Below are positions 24,243 through 35,473 of a DNA stretch of 64,000 bases, piece by piece. Below the pieces are notes generated by a model that had not been told where the DNA came from, made no database searches, and saw only the letters and a list, made by a program, of their open reading frames with translations. Source of the DNA: Liquidambar formosana (lineage: Eukaryota > Streptophyta > Magnoliopsida > Saxifragales > Altingiaceae); the NCBI GenBank assembly GCA_039720395.1, contig CM077834.1, positions 4,174,607 through 4,238,606 of the forward strand. The letters are read 5' to 3'. Position numbers and translations under genes: made by a program. Positions within the stretch are counted from its first letter, which is position 1. Each line of letters begins with the position of its first letter.

Positions 24243-25349
24243 CTATATTTCTGGTCTAATCCAATTCAATGGAGAAGTCCAAATTGGTGAAGACTGGTAA
24301 AGCCACTCAATGCGCATATACCTGTTCCCCATGTGGTATACCCCAGTTTCATGGCGAGGATCTTTAGTTCTATGCCATTCCTCTGTGTCGTCAATGAAAT
24401 AGATGCAATTTGCTCTACATTCTCCCGAATGGCTACCCGCAGATACCGATATAGAACTATACTTACCCAAGAAGATGGCCTCATCACCCAAATTCTCCAC
24501 AAGACTCCACCTTCGTTCACTCCAATCCAATTTGTAGACCTCAAAATGAAGAGTTCGTAAAGGCTCCTGTGGCGGCCGTTGTTGTTCCCGCCCTGTGAAT
24601 CTAATAACTAATAACAAATCTCCCGACCTCGACTCCACCAAGTAACTATAGCCCCTGCAATAGTGGGGTGTCTCCAGGTGCAACCTCCGTACTCGTGGGA
24701 AACGGAAACGAGGTCCGATCACCTCGCAGCGTAAAATATTTTCTCTACGATCAACCAAATAGAATTGACCCTTGTGAAATATGCCATCACTGAGTATATT
24801 AAAAGGAGTAATAATTAAGGTCGTCCAGTCTTGATCCCCCGCCTTGCAAATGGCCAATTTCCCTCTATCGGAATGAATGGCTAGAAATATGCAGTGGGGA
24901 TCGGACGGCCGATTTGATGTGATCACTCTCAACCTCTGCGGCGTCTGGAAATCACTCCTGGCCGGGGGAAGGATGATTTGTGTTCTTGTGAAGGGATTTA
25001 GTAGATTGATTTCGTGAGGGAAATCACCGCCGATCGTCAGTAGCCACCCATGAGACGAACTGCGATACCATCTTCCACGCGTTTGCTGTAAGTTTATGCT
25101 GTGAACTTTGTTTCTGGTAGTGTCGAACACATTAATAGTATTGCAGAGTCCTTCGTTGTCTACTTCTCCGTCTGAACGTGTGAGCAATAATAATGGAGGC
25201 GTGAGGGGTTTGCGTTTGCGACGGTCAACGACGAATCGCCATGAAACACAGACGGCTCCGCAACATAAAACATCGACGGTGTTGGTTAACCGGTCGAAGA
25301 TCAGATGGAGGAGCTCTTTTGGGAGGTCGGACCAAGGTCGTGGAGCCAT
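24243..25349 (-). CDS. F-box protein with DUF295/KIB1-4 beta-propeller domain
   Basis: Intronless gene for a 368-residue protein. Residues about 5-47 form an F-box (WSDLPKELLHLIFDRL, then VCVSWR), the part that binds SKP1 in SCF ubiquitin ligases. The rest matches the plant DUF295 (KIB) type: SSHGWLLTIGGDF, then INLLNPFTRTQIILPP, then later propeller strands such as GQFYLVDRRENIL and FEVYKLDW. These proteins are thought to recruit targets for ubiquitination, and this one's substrate is unknown. The start is the first Met of the frame, directly before the F-box. Family length is normal at 350-420. It sits on minus between GH9 copies B and C and has no visible link to them. Confidence 0.9.
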   Translation of the reverse strand: MAPRPWSDLPKELLHLIFDRLTNTVDVLCCGAVCVSWRFVVDRRKRKPLTPPLLLLTRSDGEVDNEGLCNTINVFDTTRNKVHSINLQQTRGRWYRSSSHGWLLTIGGDFPHEINLLNPFTRTQIILPPARSDFQTPQRLRVITSNRPSDPHCIFLAIHSDRGKLAICKAGDQDWTTLIITPFNILSDGIFHKGQFYLVDRRENILRCEVIGPRFRFPRVRRLHLETPHYCRGYSYLVESRSGDLLLVIRFTGREQQRPPQEPLRTLHFEVYKLDWSERRWSLVENLGDEAIFLGKYSSISVSAGSHSGECRANCIYFIDDTEEWHRTKDPRHETGVYHMGNRYMRIEWLYQSSPIWTSPLNWIRPEI

Positions 25350-26690
25350 ATTGAAACAGGAGTAGCTCTACTAAATCTGAAAACTAAAACGGGAAACGCT
25401 AGATACCCCCACACTTTACCCTACAATCCTGCCATATTATATGGATTTAGTTTTATTACAATTTTTAGGGTTTAACTATATCAGTGGGTGTCACAACTTT
25501 ACCCTTTATTCTCTCAATAGGATAAGATTTGTAAGACAAAATGTAGGGCTACCTAGTATTTCCTAAATAAAATCATGGCGTATAACTCTTTTTTGTCTTT
25601 TTTTTTTTGGGGGCGTTTGGGCTGAGTCCAAATAGGTGAATTGTTGCAGCCACAGGTCCACCCCCCAAATCTTTTCCTGCCTTAAGTTCACACAAATGTG
25701 ATAGGACCAAAACGCCCCTCTAAACAACCATTTAAGGGAAACTCAAAAACAGTGCTCCGTCAAACACGCATCTGCTGCGTAAGTCATGCGTAACAGATCC
25801 CATCTTCTACGCATTAGACAGAGAAATCGTCCGACGGTGAACCGGCGATGAAACTCCATTGTGAGAGAAGAGCAATCACGATCCCGTCTACTACACGTCA
25901 CTGTTGAAAGAGAAGATTTGAGCTCGTCGACGAAGATGTGGGTTGTACAGTGTAACTACTCGAGTTTCGTTATAACTACATCAAACAATCGGTGAAAAAT
26001 GGAAAAAAAAAGGTAAGATTTCGTTTCCCTTATGTGATTGTGTTGGATTATTGAAGAGTTTGTCTTTTAAAGAATTTTTTTCTATTCATGTAACTAAATT
26101 TAGGGTTTTTATGTAATTTTTGATTTGGGGATTTTGACATTGTTAATGGGGTTTCTGAAATTTTTTTGCATTATTAGTTACATTAGACATCCGTGTAACT
26201 AATTGGAAGTGGAGAGTTCGTTCCTTTTTTAACGCATTTTTGTTGTTCGCGTAACTAAACTTAGGGTTTTTATTTGATTTCTGATTTGGGGATTTTGACA
26301 TTGTTAATGGGGTTTTTGAAATTTCTTCCATTATTAGTTACATTGGGCTTCCATGTAACTAATTGAAATCGGGAAAATGGAGGATTCTTTCGTTTTGGAT
26401 CCATGTTTTGCTGTTCGTGTAATTACATATAGGGTGTTCTTCACGTATGTCGGCACAAAAATAGAGAGGACCGTGAAATTCAATTTGGAAAAAGGGTGGC
26501 AAACACAGTTTGGACGACATTCCAAACTGGGAACCGTTAACAAGATCTTCATGATTGATGAAAATCCAGAATTTTAGGAAAAATCTCATTAATTTGTTAC
26601 CATATCAGTGAATAAGGGCAGGGGTGGTATTCCGTTAATTTGATTCCCAGCATCTGCCAAAAACATAGTCGTTTTTGTTGAGGAAGGGAC
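25350..26690. other. Upstream region of the F-box gene with a 161-bp tandem duplication
   Basis: A stretch near 26090-26380 is a tandem pair of about 161 bp (ATTTTGACATTGTTAATGGGG at 26131 and 26292, with GTAACTAATTG nearby in each). The surroundings (about 25600-25740) have a GGGCGTTTGGG and CCAAAACGCCCCT composition like DNA-transposon ends, but ends and duplication were not resolved. Confidence 0.4.
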
Positions 26691-26769
26691 TTGCCGCATG
26701 AAGAGAAAAGTTAGTAGACTTAACGCTGAAAGATTTAGTAAATCAAGTACTTCTGGCTAATTTCCCCTG

Positions 26770-26975
26770 TTTTTTTTAGGTGAGAAGAGGTTACCCCAGT
26801 CTAAAGCCAGAGGCATCAAGGACTTACATTAGATTTAAAGATCATCCATTGAGAAGGATGACTTACATTGGATTTAAAGATCGTCCACCGAGAAGGATTA
26901 TTGGCAGCAGGAGTCGAACCTAAACCTTACAAACGAAAAATTCAATTCTTACCAACTAAACTAACCCTGTTGGCA
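26770..26975 (-). mobile_element. SINE-like tRNA-derived element
   Basis: On minus, TTAGTTTAGTTGGTAAG (A-box-like, complement of 26949-26964) is followed by GGTTCGACTCC (B-box, complement of 26910-26920), then a body with a tandem 45-bp repeat (GACTTACATTGGATTTAAAG on plus), and an A-run at the 3' end (a T tract at about 26770 on plus). This is typical of plant tRNA-derived SINEs. Confidence 0.6.
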
Positions 26976-27027
26976 TCACGGCGTATACCTCAAAGAATAT
27001 AACTGGGGTCAATTTTCATTCTTCTCT

Positions 27028-27030
<3 letters not shown>

Positions 27031-27064
<34 letters not shown>
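27031..27064. repeat. TA microsatellite
   Basis: About 17 TA units. Confidence 0.95.
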
Positions 27065-27065
<1 letters not shown>

Positions 27066-27684
27066 CGCAATAAAAAAGGTGGTTCCCTAAACATCTTCTA
27101 TTTAGATAGGTAAGTAGAGTTATTAATGAAACTAGGAAACTGGTCCATCAAATGAATGAACAATTTTCAATTGAAGCTTGAACGCGTGGAATATACGTGT
27201 GATTAGGCCATTAGGGATCCAAGTAAGTCAATTATACTTATTTAATTTTTCCCTCTCATGTAACTATGAAAATATGATAGTTTTAGGGTTCAGACGTATA
27301 TGTGGTTGTTCATGACCTAACAATATAAAGAATTAAAATTGGTGATTTTATTCGTGTATCATATCTGTTTCGGTGGGCGTAACTTTACTCTAATGGTGTT
27401 TGCGTGTAATTTTATCTCAACCCTTTTTGCTGATTAAAAAACTAAAAATTGGAAGCTGCATAGCCGCGCTTAAGCTTGAAACATGAAGATTGAAGGATGC
27501 ACTTTTCACCAATATGGTGATCAAGATTAAGAAAGCAACCTGCCTGTGGCACCCTATCTATGGGCCACAGGGCGCAGAGGTCAAGTGAGGAGATTGGACG
27601 ACCTGACCCAAAACTAACTGCTGATGTTGTTGAGATTCATTTCTGGGTAAACCCACATTAGGAGAATAGAAGAAGGGGAGCTAT

Positions 27685-28055
27685 ATTGGCACCCAAGACT
27701 TGTTTTTCAATCCCCATTTATTTTACATTTTAAGATTTTATGAAAAATATAGAATATTTTCATAAAAATTGATCGATGGTACATTAAAAAAATCATTTTG
27801 AACAACTTTATAAAAGAAAGTTTTTTCAAAATCTGTCGTTTAAGTGAATTTTTGGCCATTTGTAATATTTGTTTTATAAATGGCTAAAAAATTCAATTAA
27901 ATAATAGGTTTTGGAAAAACTTTCTTCCTAAAGTTATTCAAAATAATGGTTTTTTCGTGAAAAACGTTGTTAATTTTCATGCCCATTTATATTTTTCATA
28001 AAACCTTAAAATGTAAAATAAATTGGAGATAAAAACCAAGTCATGGGATTCTAGT
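27685..28055. mobile_element. Long palindromic MITE
   Basis: The arms (AAGACTTGTTTTTCAATCCC and ATTTATTTTACATTTTAAG on the left) are matched by complements on the right (CTTAAAATGTAAAATAAAT, then AAAAACCAAGTCATGGG), and the centre folds again around GGCCATTTGTAATATTTG. The whole 370 bp can form one hairpin. The target duplication is unclear. Confidence 0.7.
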
Positions 28056-28184
28056 AAAGGCTTCCCGCGAAAAAAGAAATGGTTTTAATATATTGGTAAT
28101 GGGCTCACCACTAATAGGCTTAGGCTTTTTGTGTGGATTTGAGTTCCAAACTTGTATATTGGGCCTATCACATTAGATTACAAT

Positions 28185-28225
28185 AACTTAAAATTATTCA
28201 TGTGCAAGGCACATGCACCAACTAG
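28185..28225 (+). mobile_element. Helitron-like 3' terminus
   Basis: A hairpin CATGTGCAAGGCACATG (28199-28215) is followed seven bases later by CTAG (28222-28225) before a host T, the same architecture as the elements at 1.9 and 2.6 kb but with a different stem. The matching 5' end was not found. Confidence 0.5.
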
Positions 28226-28509
28226 TAGCTTAAAAAATAAGTAAAAACCATTTTTCTTTTTCGATGAGAATATGAGATCCTAATTAATGCATTATTACAG
28301 AGAATCAGATGGAAAGGATATTACTTCTGCCACCCTTTTTTTCACATTAAACTACCATTTTTTTTTACCTATTTAGCTCAAATACTGAACTCATTTGTTG
28401 GTTTCTCTTCTAATTATGTTGGAGGGGATTTGACTCATACTCCTTAAACAGTAACCACGCTCCATAAGAATGCTCATTGAATGAGTAATTCAATAAATGA
28501 TCTCGGATC

Positions 28510-28965
28510 GAATTGGTATATCAATATCAGTTGGATCTGAAATTTCTTATTGAATTAGAAGAAGTACGGCTCATCAGTGGATTACGCAATCTTGGTGATC
28601 TTCACTATGTAATGAATGGAACCACGAGTGTGACAGCTACACTCTGGGCGTTGCTTGATAGCCTCACCATTGATTTGTGTTTTGGTATCACTAATCCATC
28701 AGTGGAAATGGATGCCTAAACGGCCATCACCATTGTGCAAAAACTCTTCAAATTCTTCACGCCACTTCTTTTCTCTCATTAGTTGACTGCATGCATGAGC
28801 TCCCTATTCTGAATGGGATTAAGAGCCTAACAATTTTTCAAGCATACCGCCAGTCTAATCAGTGAGCTGACCTCCTAGCTAAAGGAGAGGATGTGACCAA
28901 AATGCTGTGTTTTTTATTCACGACAGTTAAAGAATTTGTATTAATTAGAACCAGCTGGCTTCGTG
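28510..28965 (+). pseudogene. Degenerate RNase H-like (RVT_3) fragment of a retroelement
   Basis: The translation resembles the plant LINE/RNase H-like domain: GLRNLGDLHYVMNGTTSVTA followed by LWALLDSLTI, then VEMDA, then after stops and a frame change FQAYRQSNQ, ADLLAKGEDV and an FTTVKEF-type end. The order and spacing fit, with Asp and Ala-Asp-Leu-Leu-Ala-Lys motifs recognisable. It contains at least two in-frame stops and a frameshift, so it is a relic. No reverse transcriptase is nearby. Confidence 0.6.
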
Positions 28966-29930
28966 TCAACTGATGGCGAACTAGTTTTCTTGTTTCTTTG
29001 CTCTTGGGATTTGGTTTCCAACATATATTTCCCTTGCACCAAAAATAGAAATTTGCTAAATGTGGGCAATAAAATTATAAATACCTACCAAGACAGCTCT
29101 GCCTCCCAAAATATGATTGTGAAGAGAAATTACAATACTAATCTTCACCAAACCATCTAATTAATGAGTATTATTACATTGCCTTACCCATTTGTCTATA
29201 TTTACTTATATACCTGATTGAAGTAGCGGTTTATGTGGTAATCATACGGGCTGATGTGGCATGCCACACCTGCTTCCACATCACATATATCACATTAATC
29301 AACACTGGCAAGTTGGAAAAAAAAATTAAAAATAATAATTCTAATAATAGAGGAAGGAAGGAAAAAGTTGGGCTATTTAGTATTTTTCCAAATCAATCCT
29401 TTCAGACGCACACACGTAATTAGCATTGCAATATTTTTCATACTTTCAAGTTTCATCAAATAAATCTCCCGTCGGTGCTGAGATACAGCACATGCAGTGG
29501 TTTTGGAGAGAGGGATAGGGAGCCAAACTTGCACATTAAAAAGCCACCACGGAATCCTTAAGTTGGGTTCAAAATACCATTAAGAGGGCATGCTTTGTTG
29601 CAAGCTCTCATTTAAGAGTGTGAAGAACACATCGTCCAACAATTAATGAGAATTTGAGACTATTTATGAGGTACAGATTGTGCACTTTGGTGGCGATTCC
29701 CACATTGAATTCACCTTATGGCAGGGCTTCATTTTTTATGTACTCTTGACATATATATATATATATGACCTTTGACCCATGTTTGTTAGAAAAAGAAAAA
29801 TGATTAGATGGGCTCAGGTTCAGTGAGATTTGAGTGCATATCTAATTGGATTCGTTTAAATCAGAAAAGTCTAAGAGAGATTAGAAATTTCAATTAAAAA
29901 AAAAAAAGAAAGAAAAATCTTGAAGACCTC

Positions 29931-29965
29931 CACTCACGTGCAGTGCACGTGAGTGTATATATATA
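29931..29965 (+). promoter_or_regulatory. Double G-box palindrome and TATA box of GH9 copy C
   Basis: Two 12-bp arms (CACTCACGTGCA and its exact complement) flank one base at 29931-29955, giving two CACGTG G-boxes. TATATATATAAG follows directly (29956-29967), then a GA-rich leader. G-boxes bind bZIP and bHLH factors in plants. The core CACGTGCAGTGCACGTG closely resembles the Helitron terminal hairpins at 1870 and 2602. Confidence 0.6.
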
Positions 29966-30034
29966 AGAGAGAGATTGTGAGAGAGAGAGAGAGAGAGGCC
30001 TCTTTTCCTCCATTTTCTGAAAGAGGAGGAGCAG

Positions 30035-33000
30035 ATGGAGGAAAAGAAGCCATGCAGTGTTCTAAAATTCCCTATAACTCATCAAAAACTGTTTGCTCTA
30101 ATCCTCATCTTAACCATCTTGCCCTTCGCTCGATCTTTCGACTATGGCGAAGCGCTCTCCAAGAGTCTCCTCTACTTTGAATCTCAACGTTCCGGCCGGT
30201 TACCCTACAATCAAAGAGTCGCATGGCGCCACCATTCCGGCCTCACCGACGGCTTAGAACAAGGAGTATGTCCATTTTTCACCCACAACCCAAAAGTGCC
30301 AAAACTTCATTAGATTATTTTTCGCTATAACTATCTACATTCAATAAGAATTATGGTTTCCTTTTTTGCAGGTGGACTTGGTAGGAGGATACTATGATGC
30401 CGGTGACACTGTGAAATTCGGTTTGCCAATGGCCTTCACCGTGACAATGCTGTCGTGGGGTGTCATTGAATACGGCGATAAGATAGCCGCCGCCGGAGAG
30501 TTTAATCACGCGCTGGAGGCGATCAAGTGGGGGACAGATTATTTCATCAAGGCACATACTCACCCAAATGTCTTATGGGCTGAGGTATCCCCTACAATTT
30601 CTCTTTACAACCAGAGCACGCAATTTTAATTACCCAATAAAAATGGAGCATGTTATGCCCACGCGCTTATGTGAGAGTGGGGAAATTCCTCCAATCACAC
30701 AGGAAATTTCCTCCCAATGTCGGGGTTAAGACCGCTAACAGGGCGTCCTTATACCTCTTTTCATGAATTCTCTCACTTTCTGAATTGTATCTCATGAATG
30801 CGACTCATGACATGCACCGTAGCATCAAATTTATCATGTTTAAGTTTTTTCTATAAATACAAATTTCAGCAAAAAAAAAAAAAAAAAACTAAAATAGATT
30901 CATAAGCGTGAGACAAAGTTGATAGATGAGTCTGATTAAATATCATTTGTTGTAAGAATATCAAATTTTATTGGCATGTAGATAAACCATATGACATTTT
31001 TTTTGATGAATTTTATATGAAACCCTTAAAAGGTTTTCAATTCAAATACGAGATACGTGTCTTGAAATTCATACAATATTCTTTGAAATAAAAAGACAGC
31101 TCATCAATATTTTCATGAAAAAACCCTCACGACAGCCTTTCTTTGTCGGTTGGATTCGCTATAGATTCCTGTGCAAGTTCACATCGTTAATCAACTAATT
31201 AGTATTATCATTATTTTTCCGTTTTCATTTTTTTTAGGTAAGATGCATGGAGTAGGAGAAAATATATTAAAGTTTAATACATAGAGTATAAGACTTTAGA
31301 CATAATGTAATTATTTTTAGGTGGGTGACGGCGACACCGATCACTACTGTTGGCAACGGCCAGAGGACATGACAACGTCACGGCAAGCATTCAAGATCGA
31401 CGAAAACCACCCGGGATCGGATCTTGCCGGTGAGACGGCGGCGGCGATGGCGGCTGCATCAATTGTGTTCAGAAAAACAAACCCACATTACTCTCACCTG
31501 ATTTTGCACCATGCCCAACAGGTAATTAACTTAATGAGGTTGTTAGAGAAATAGCTGTGTCGGGTTCTATACCAAATTAATTTAGAGAAGGTTCCTCTGA
31601 ATTTAGATCGAGGAAGTGGTAAACTAATTATATTTAATTGGGGGTTGTTTTGCAGTTGTTTGAGTTTGGTGACAAGTTTAGAGGGAAATATGATAATAGT
31701 ATCGGAGAGGTAAAGGGGTACTATCCATCTGTGAGTGGTTATATGGATGAGCTGTTGTGGGCAGCTTTGTGGCTATACAAGGCCACCGACAAGGAGGATT
31801 ATTTCAAATATGTTATTGACAATGCCCACTCTTTTGGTGGGATCACTTGGGCCATCACAGAGTTCAGTTGGGATGTGAAGTATGCTGGCATTCAAATTAT
31901 TGCTTCAATGGTAAAATTCTTTATATTTCTCCCTTTTACTCTTCAAATACTGCCTTGGAATGTATACATACTTTCGATCTATATATGACTACGGGGTTGG
32001 TGGTTTAATTAACTTTGTTAAATATGTTTAGTCCTGGCCACCAGTGAATTGAGTAATATTATTGTTTTTTTTTATATATAAAAAATGATGAAATTAAATT
32101 AGAAATGATATTATTATATAAGTAATCCATGGTAAGTAAATAAAGAATGAAATCATGAGCTTTTTCCATCCAAAATAATGTATCATTACCTTTCTTTGGG
32201 TGACAGGTTATGGGGTGAGCTACCCAGTTTCTTCTTCATTTTTTTTATTTTTTTTTTTTTTTAAAAAATAATTGGGCACCAACCCTGGATCCTGACCAAT
32301 AAGATAGGTCGTCCAGACCCAACTTTTTTCAGTAGAGGCAGCATTTATTTAGGCACGTTATTTCACAAGTCCACATTAGTTTCTTACTCTTTACTTATAT
32401 GACTTTAAAATTTTAACATAATAAGGTCGTAATTAAGGCATTATTAGTGGAGAAACAGATGGCAAGGATGTTACGTACTTCTGCCACCCTTTTCATATTA
32501 AACTACCATTTCTGGTTTGGTTGGCTATTCAAGTGGAATTTTTTTTTTTTTGTTTTTTTTCGCATATAGTCCATGTGGCCTTATTTCTATGCTATGTTGG
32601 ACCCAGTACACATGAAAGACCACTAGCAGGTATACCTTTTACTTTTATTTTCCATTTTATAAAAAATATCTTCTCTTGTTGCAGTTGCTAAATGAAGAAA
32701 AACACAAAGAGCAGAGTCAAATACTGGAACAATACAATTCAAGAGCCAAACACTACCTCTGTGCATGCCTAAACAAGAACAACATGAGTAACATAGAGCG
32801 CACCCCAGGAGGTTTACTGTACACCCGCCAATGGAACAACATGCAATATGTATCAAATGCAGCATTTCTTCTCACAATTTACTCTGATTATCTCCAAACT
32901 TCAAATCAGGAGCTCAAGTGCCATGGAGGAGTGGTGAGCCCACAAGAAATTTTCTCCTTTGCCAAATCACAGGTTGATTACATATTGGGTTCCAACCCAT

Positions 33001-33341
33001 TAGCCATGAGCTACTTAGTTGGCTATGGCTCTAATTACCCTGAAAGGGTGCACCACAGAGGGGCATCTATCATATCATATAAAAAGAACAAGGGATTTAT
33101 CGGGTGCACGCAAGGGTACGATAATTGGTATGGGCGGCACGATCCAAACCCTAACGTTCTCGTCGGGGCCCTCGTTGGTGGGCCCGATAGTAAGGATCAA
33201 TTTAGGGATCATAGGGGAAATTACATGCAGACTGAGGCCTGCACGTATAATACCGCTCCGTTGGTTGGGATTTTTGCTAAATTGCATGAATTAGAAGGTG
33301 ATAATTTCTCTGGTAATCAACTTCTAATTTTTTCTAGCTAG
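30035..33341 (+). CDS. GH9 endo-1,4-beta-glucanase, copy C (5 exons)
   Basis: Third member of the local GH9 group. Exons are 30035-30265, 30372-30584, 31321-31521, 31656-31910 and 32685-33341, with GT-AG junctions and a product of about 518 residues. A signal peptide ends before [10 protein letters not shown]. The core is complete: YYDAGD, the conserved [17 protein letters not shown] segment, VHHRGAS, and the C-terminal Asp/Glu pair of [18 protein letters not shown]. Predicted secreted cellulose/glucan endohydrolase, with no cellulose-binding module. It has the shortest intron 4 (774 bp) and the shortest tail (ends LLIFSS). Its signal-peptide region has FARSF where the other two copies have LCQSF. 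It is in the same orientation as copy B, about 7 kb downstream of it. Confidence 0.95.
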
Positions 33342-34594
33342 ATTGGTATATAGGGGAAATTTGGTTTATATGACTTGGTTTTGGTGGCTGAAATGATTGT
33401 TCAGTGTGCCCTAACCAAATTTGTTACCATTCTTGTATATGGACAAGAAATACAAAAAGGGAAGAATAAGCAAAGTTTATTAAGCCAAAATGGAGAGGCC
33501 TTTTTTTATTCTGTTACTCTTTTTTGTAGACTAATTAATTAATTATGAGTTTTTTTTTTTTGTTGTTGAGGGGAGGGGAGGGGGGGGGCCACAATCCCCC
33601 ACTGAGCCCCTAATTTGTGATACTTTGTGTAAAAGATTGAAGACGGCACAAACCCAAAAGAGGGAAGTCATGTTGGTCACGGACATTGGGCCATCAGGGG
33701 TTGTCGTTTTGCCCAATGATTCTGGGAATTATTATGATCATGCAAGTTTCTTCTTTCTTCTGCTGCTTCCCTTCAATTGCGGCGAGCCCACTCCCAAATG
33801 ACCAAACCTGAGAAAACACAACATCCACGTTCTCAGACTTATGGTTTCCGCTTTGAACGGCTTCAAACGCAGCATGTAGATGGCGACCCAAATTCGACAA
33901 TCAAGGAGGATTTAGTGCCCTCTAGTCCCTGATAATTCCATCAAAGATTCAAAGATTCTGGACTTGGTCTTTAATGGCCTTGCAGGCCCGTATCCATCAC
34001 TAAGGAAAACCCATTGTTTTGGCTTGATATCACGCGCCTCTTGTGGCACGTTTACACGCTCATAAAACAAAACAGGCATAATGACAAGTTTCCAAGTTTT
34101 CAATTTTTAAGTAAAACATTGGAAGATTGAAGCACCCAGGACTCCATGAGGTAGCTCTTTTAGTAGTAGTAATTTTTTTTTTTTAATTTTTTTTTTAACA
34201 TCAACATTTAAGCGTATCGCAAATTTTATATCAGTCAAATTTTAACTTAAACTTATTTTCAAACAGTCTATGTGAAAAGATTCATATCCACACAAATAGC
34301 TACAACAGTAAAGAATTGAAATGACTTCTAATAAACATACCTAAAATTTGATCATTCGACCAACCCTGTAGGAACACCCTCATAATAGCATTGATTGTTT
34401 TTTTTTTTTTTTGTCTTTTTGATAAGTGTAATATTGATCTTTGATTCTTTGAGTTTTATAAACTACTTGAATAGGGCCTATATAAAGTCCCATCAACTAA
34501 AGTGAAGAAGGCTTTGTTTTCACAACATCTTACCTAGAGGCCCAACAATGCAAGGACCATAAGATTATTTGTAGAGGTTTGGACACTCCTTGCT
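33342..34594. other. Intergenic DNA with unassigned minus-strand frames
   Basis: Two adjoining minus frames (33694-33900 and 33912-34103) have mixed composition (segments such as GRHLHAAFEAVQSGNHKSEN) and could be one small decayed gene, but no family is recognised. The rest is AT-rich. Confidence 0.25.
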
Positions 34595-34603
34595 AAGAAT
34601 TAA

Positions 34604-35473
34604 GGGAATGGCTATTGCAACCCCCATTCCTCTAAGTTGCCCCCCATTTTTTTTAATTAAAAAAATTATTATGTAAAATTACCAAAAAGGGCTTAACCCT
34701 CATCCATCCCCTCTCCCGTACCCCTCCTCACCGACGACTCTCTCCGGCACCCACCCCACCGGCGTCTTCCCTCTTCTTCTCTACTGTTTTTTTTTTCCCT
34801 TTCCTTTCCAGAACCTCTCTCCCGCACCCCTCGCCGGAAAAAATGCTCCCTCGCCAGAACCCCGCACCCCTCTTCTTCCTTCCTCCTCTTCCCTCTTTTT
34901 CTCTGCTTTTTTTTTTTCTTTCCTTCCCAGAACCCCTCTCCTGCACCCCTCACCGGAAAAAATGAAGGTTTTGAAAACAAAACCTCCCTCGCCGGAACCC
35001 CGCACCCCTCTTCTTCCTTCCTCCTCTTCCCTCTTCTTCTCTACCTTTTTTTTTCTTTCCTTCCCAGAACCCCTCTCCCACACCCCTCGTCGGAAAAAAT
35101 GGAGGTTTTGAAAACAAAACCTCCCTCGCCGGAACCCCGCAACCTTTTTCTTCCTTCCTCCTCTTCCCTCTTCTTCTCTGCTTTTTTTTTTTCTTTCCTT
35201 CCCAAATCTGACCTCCCTTGCGAGAAAACACACAGATCTGACCAGCAAAGGGAGGAAAAAAAAAAAGAAAGAAAGAAAGAAGAGGAGAAGAAGAGAAAAG
35301 AGGACGTCGCCATCCCCGGAACGGGGCTGTTGTGTTAGGGAGTGGGGTGGGGTGGGGTGGGTGAGAAGGTTAGGGTTATTTTAGTCTTTGAGAGGGGTGG
35401 GTGTGTAAATTTGGGGGTGGAGAAATAAGGTGAGGGCAACATAGAGGATTGAGGTGTTGCAATAGCCGCCCCC
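34604..35473. mobile_element. Non-autonomous MULE-like element M3
   Basis: Inverted ends GGGAATGGCTATTGCAAC and (complement) GGGGGCGGCTATTGCAAC are flanked by a perfect 9-bp duplication AAGAATTAA (34595-34603 and 35474-35482). It is 870 bp with no transposase. The interior is dominated by a pyrimidine-rich tandem repeat of about 138 bp (ACCCCGCACCCCT at about 34860, 34998 and 35135). It shares terminal and subterminal sequence with M4 at 58.2 kb. Confidence 0.88.
34790..35215. repeat. 138-bp tandem repeat inside M3
   Basis: About three units, each with CTTCCTTCCTCCTCTTCCCTC, a T run, TTTCCTTCCCAGAACCCCTC and CGCCGGAAAAAATG, at spacings of 138 and 137 bp. Charged lysine/arginine/glutamate frames on minus are only its translation. 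Confidence 0.85.

Noticed and set aside
26905..26965. tRNA gene on minus (A and B boxes present)
   Set aside because: No cloverleaf acceptor or anticodon stem can be drawn; the boxes belong to a SINE-like element with a repeat body and A-rich end.
34693..35313. Several overlapping Lys/Arg/Glu-rich frames on minus
   Set aside because: They are all produced by the purine-rich strand of the 138-bp tandem repeat in MULE-like M3; different frames show the same bias.
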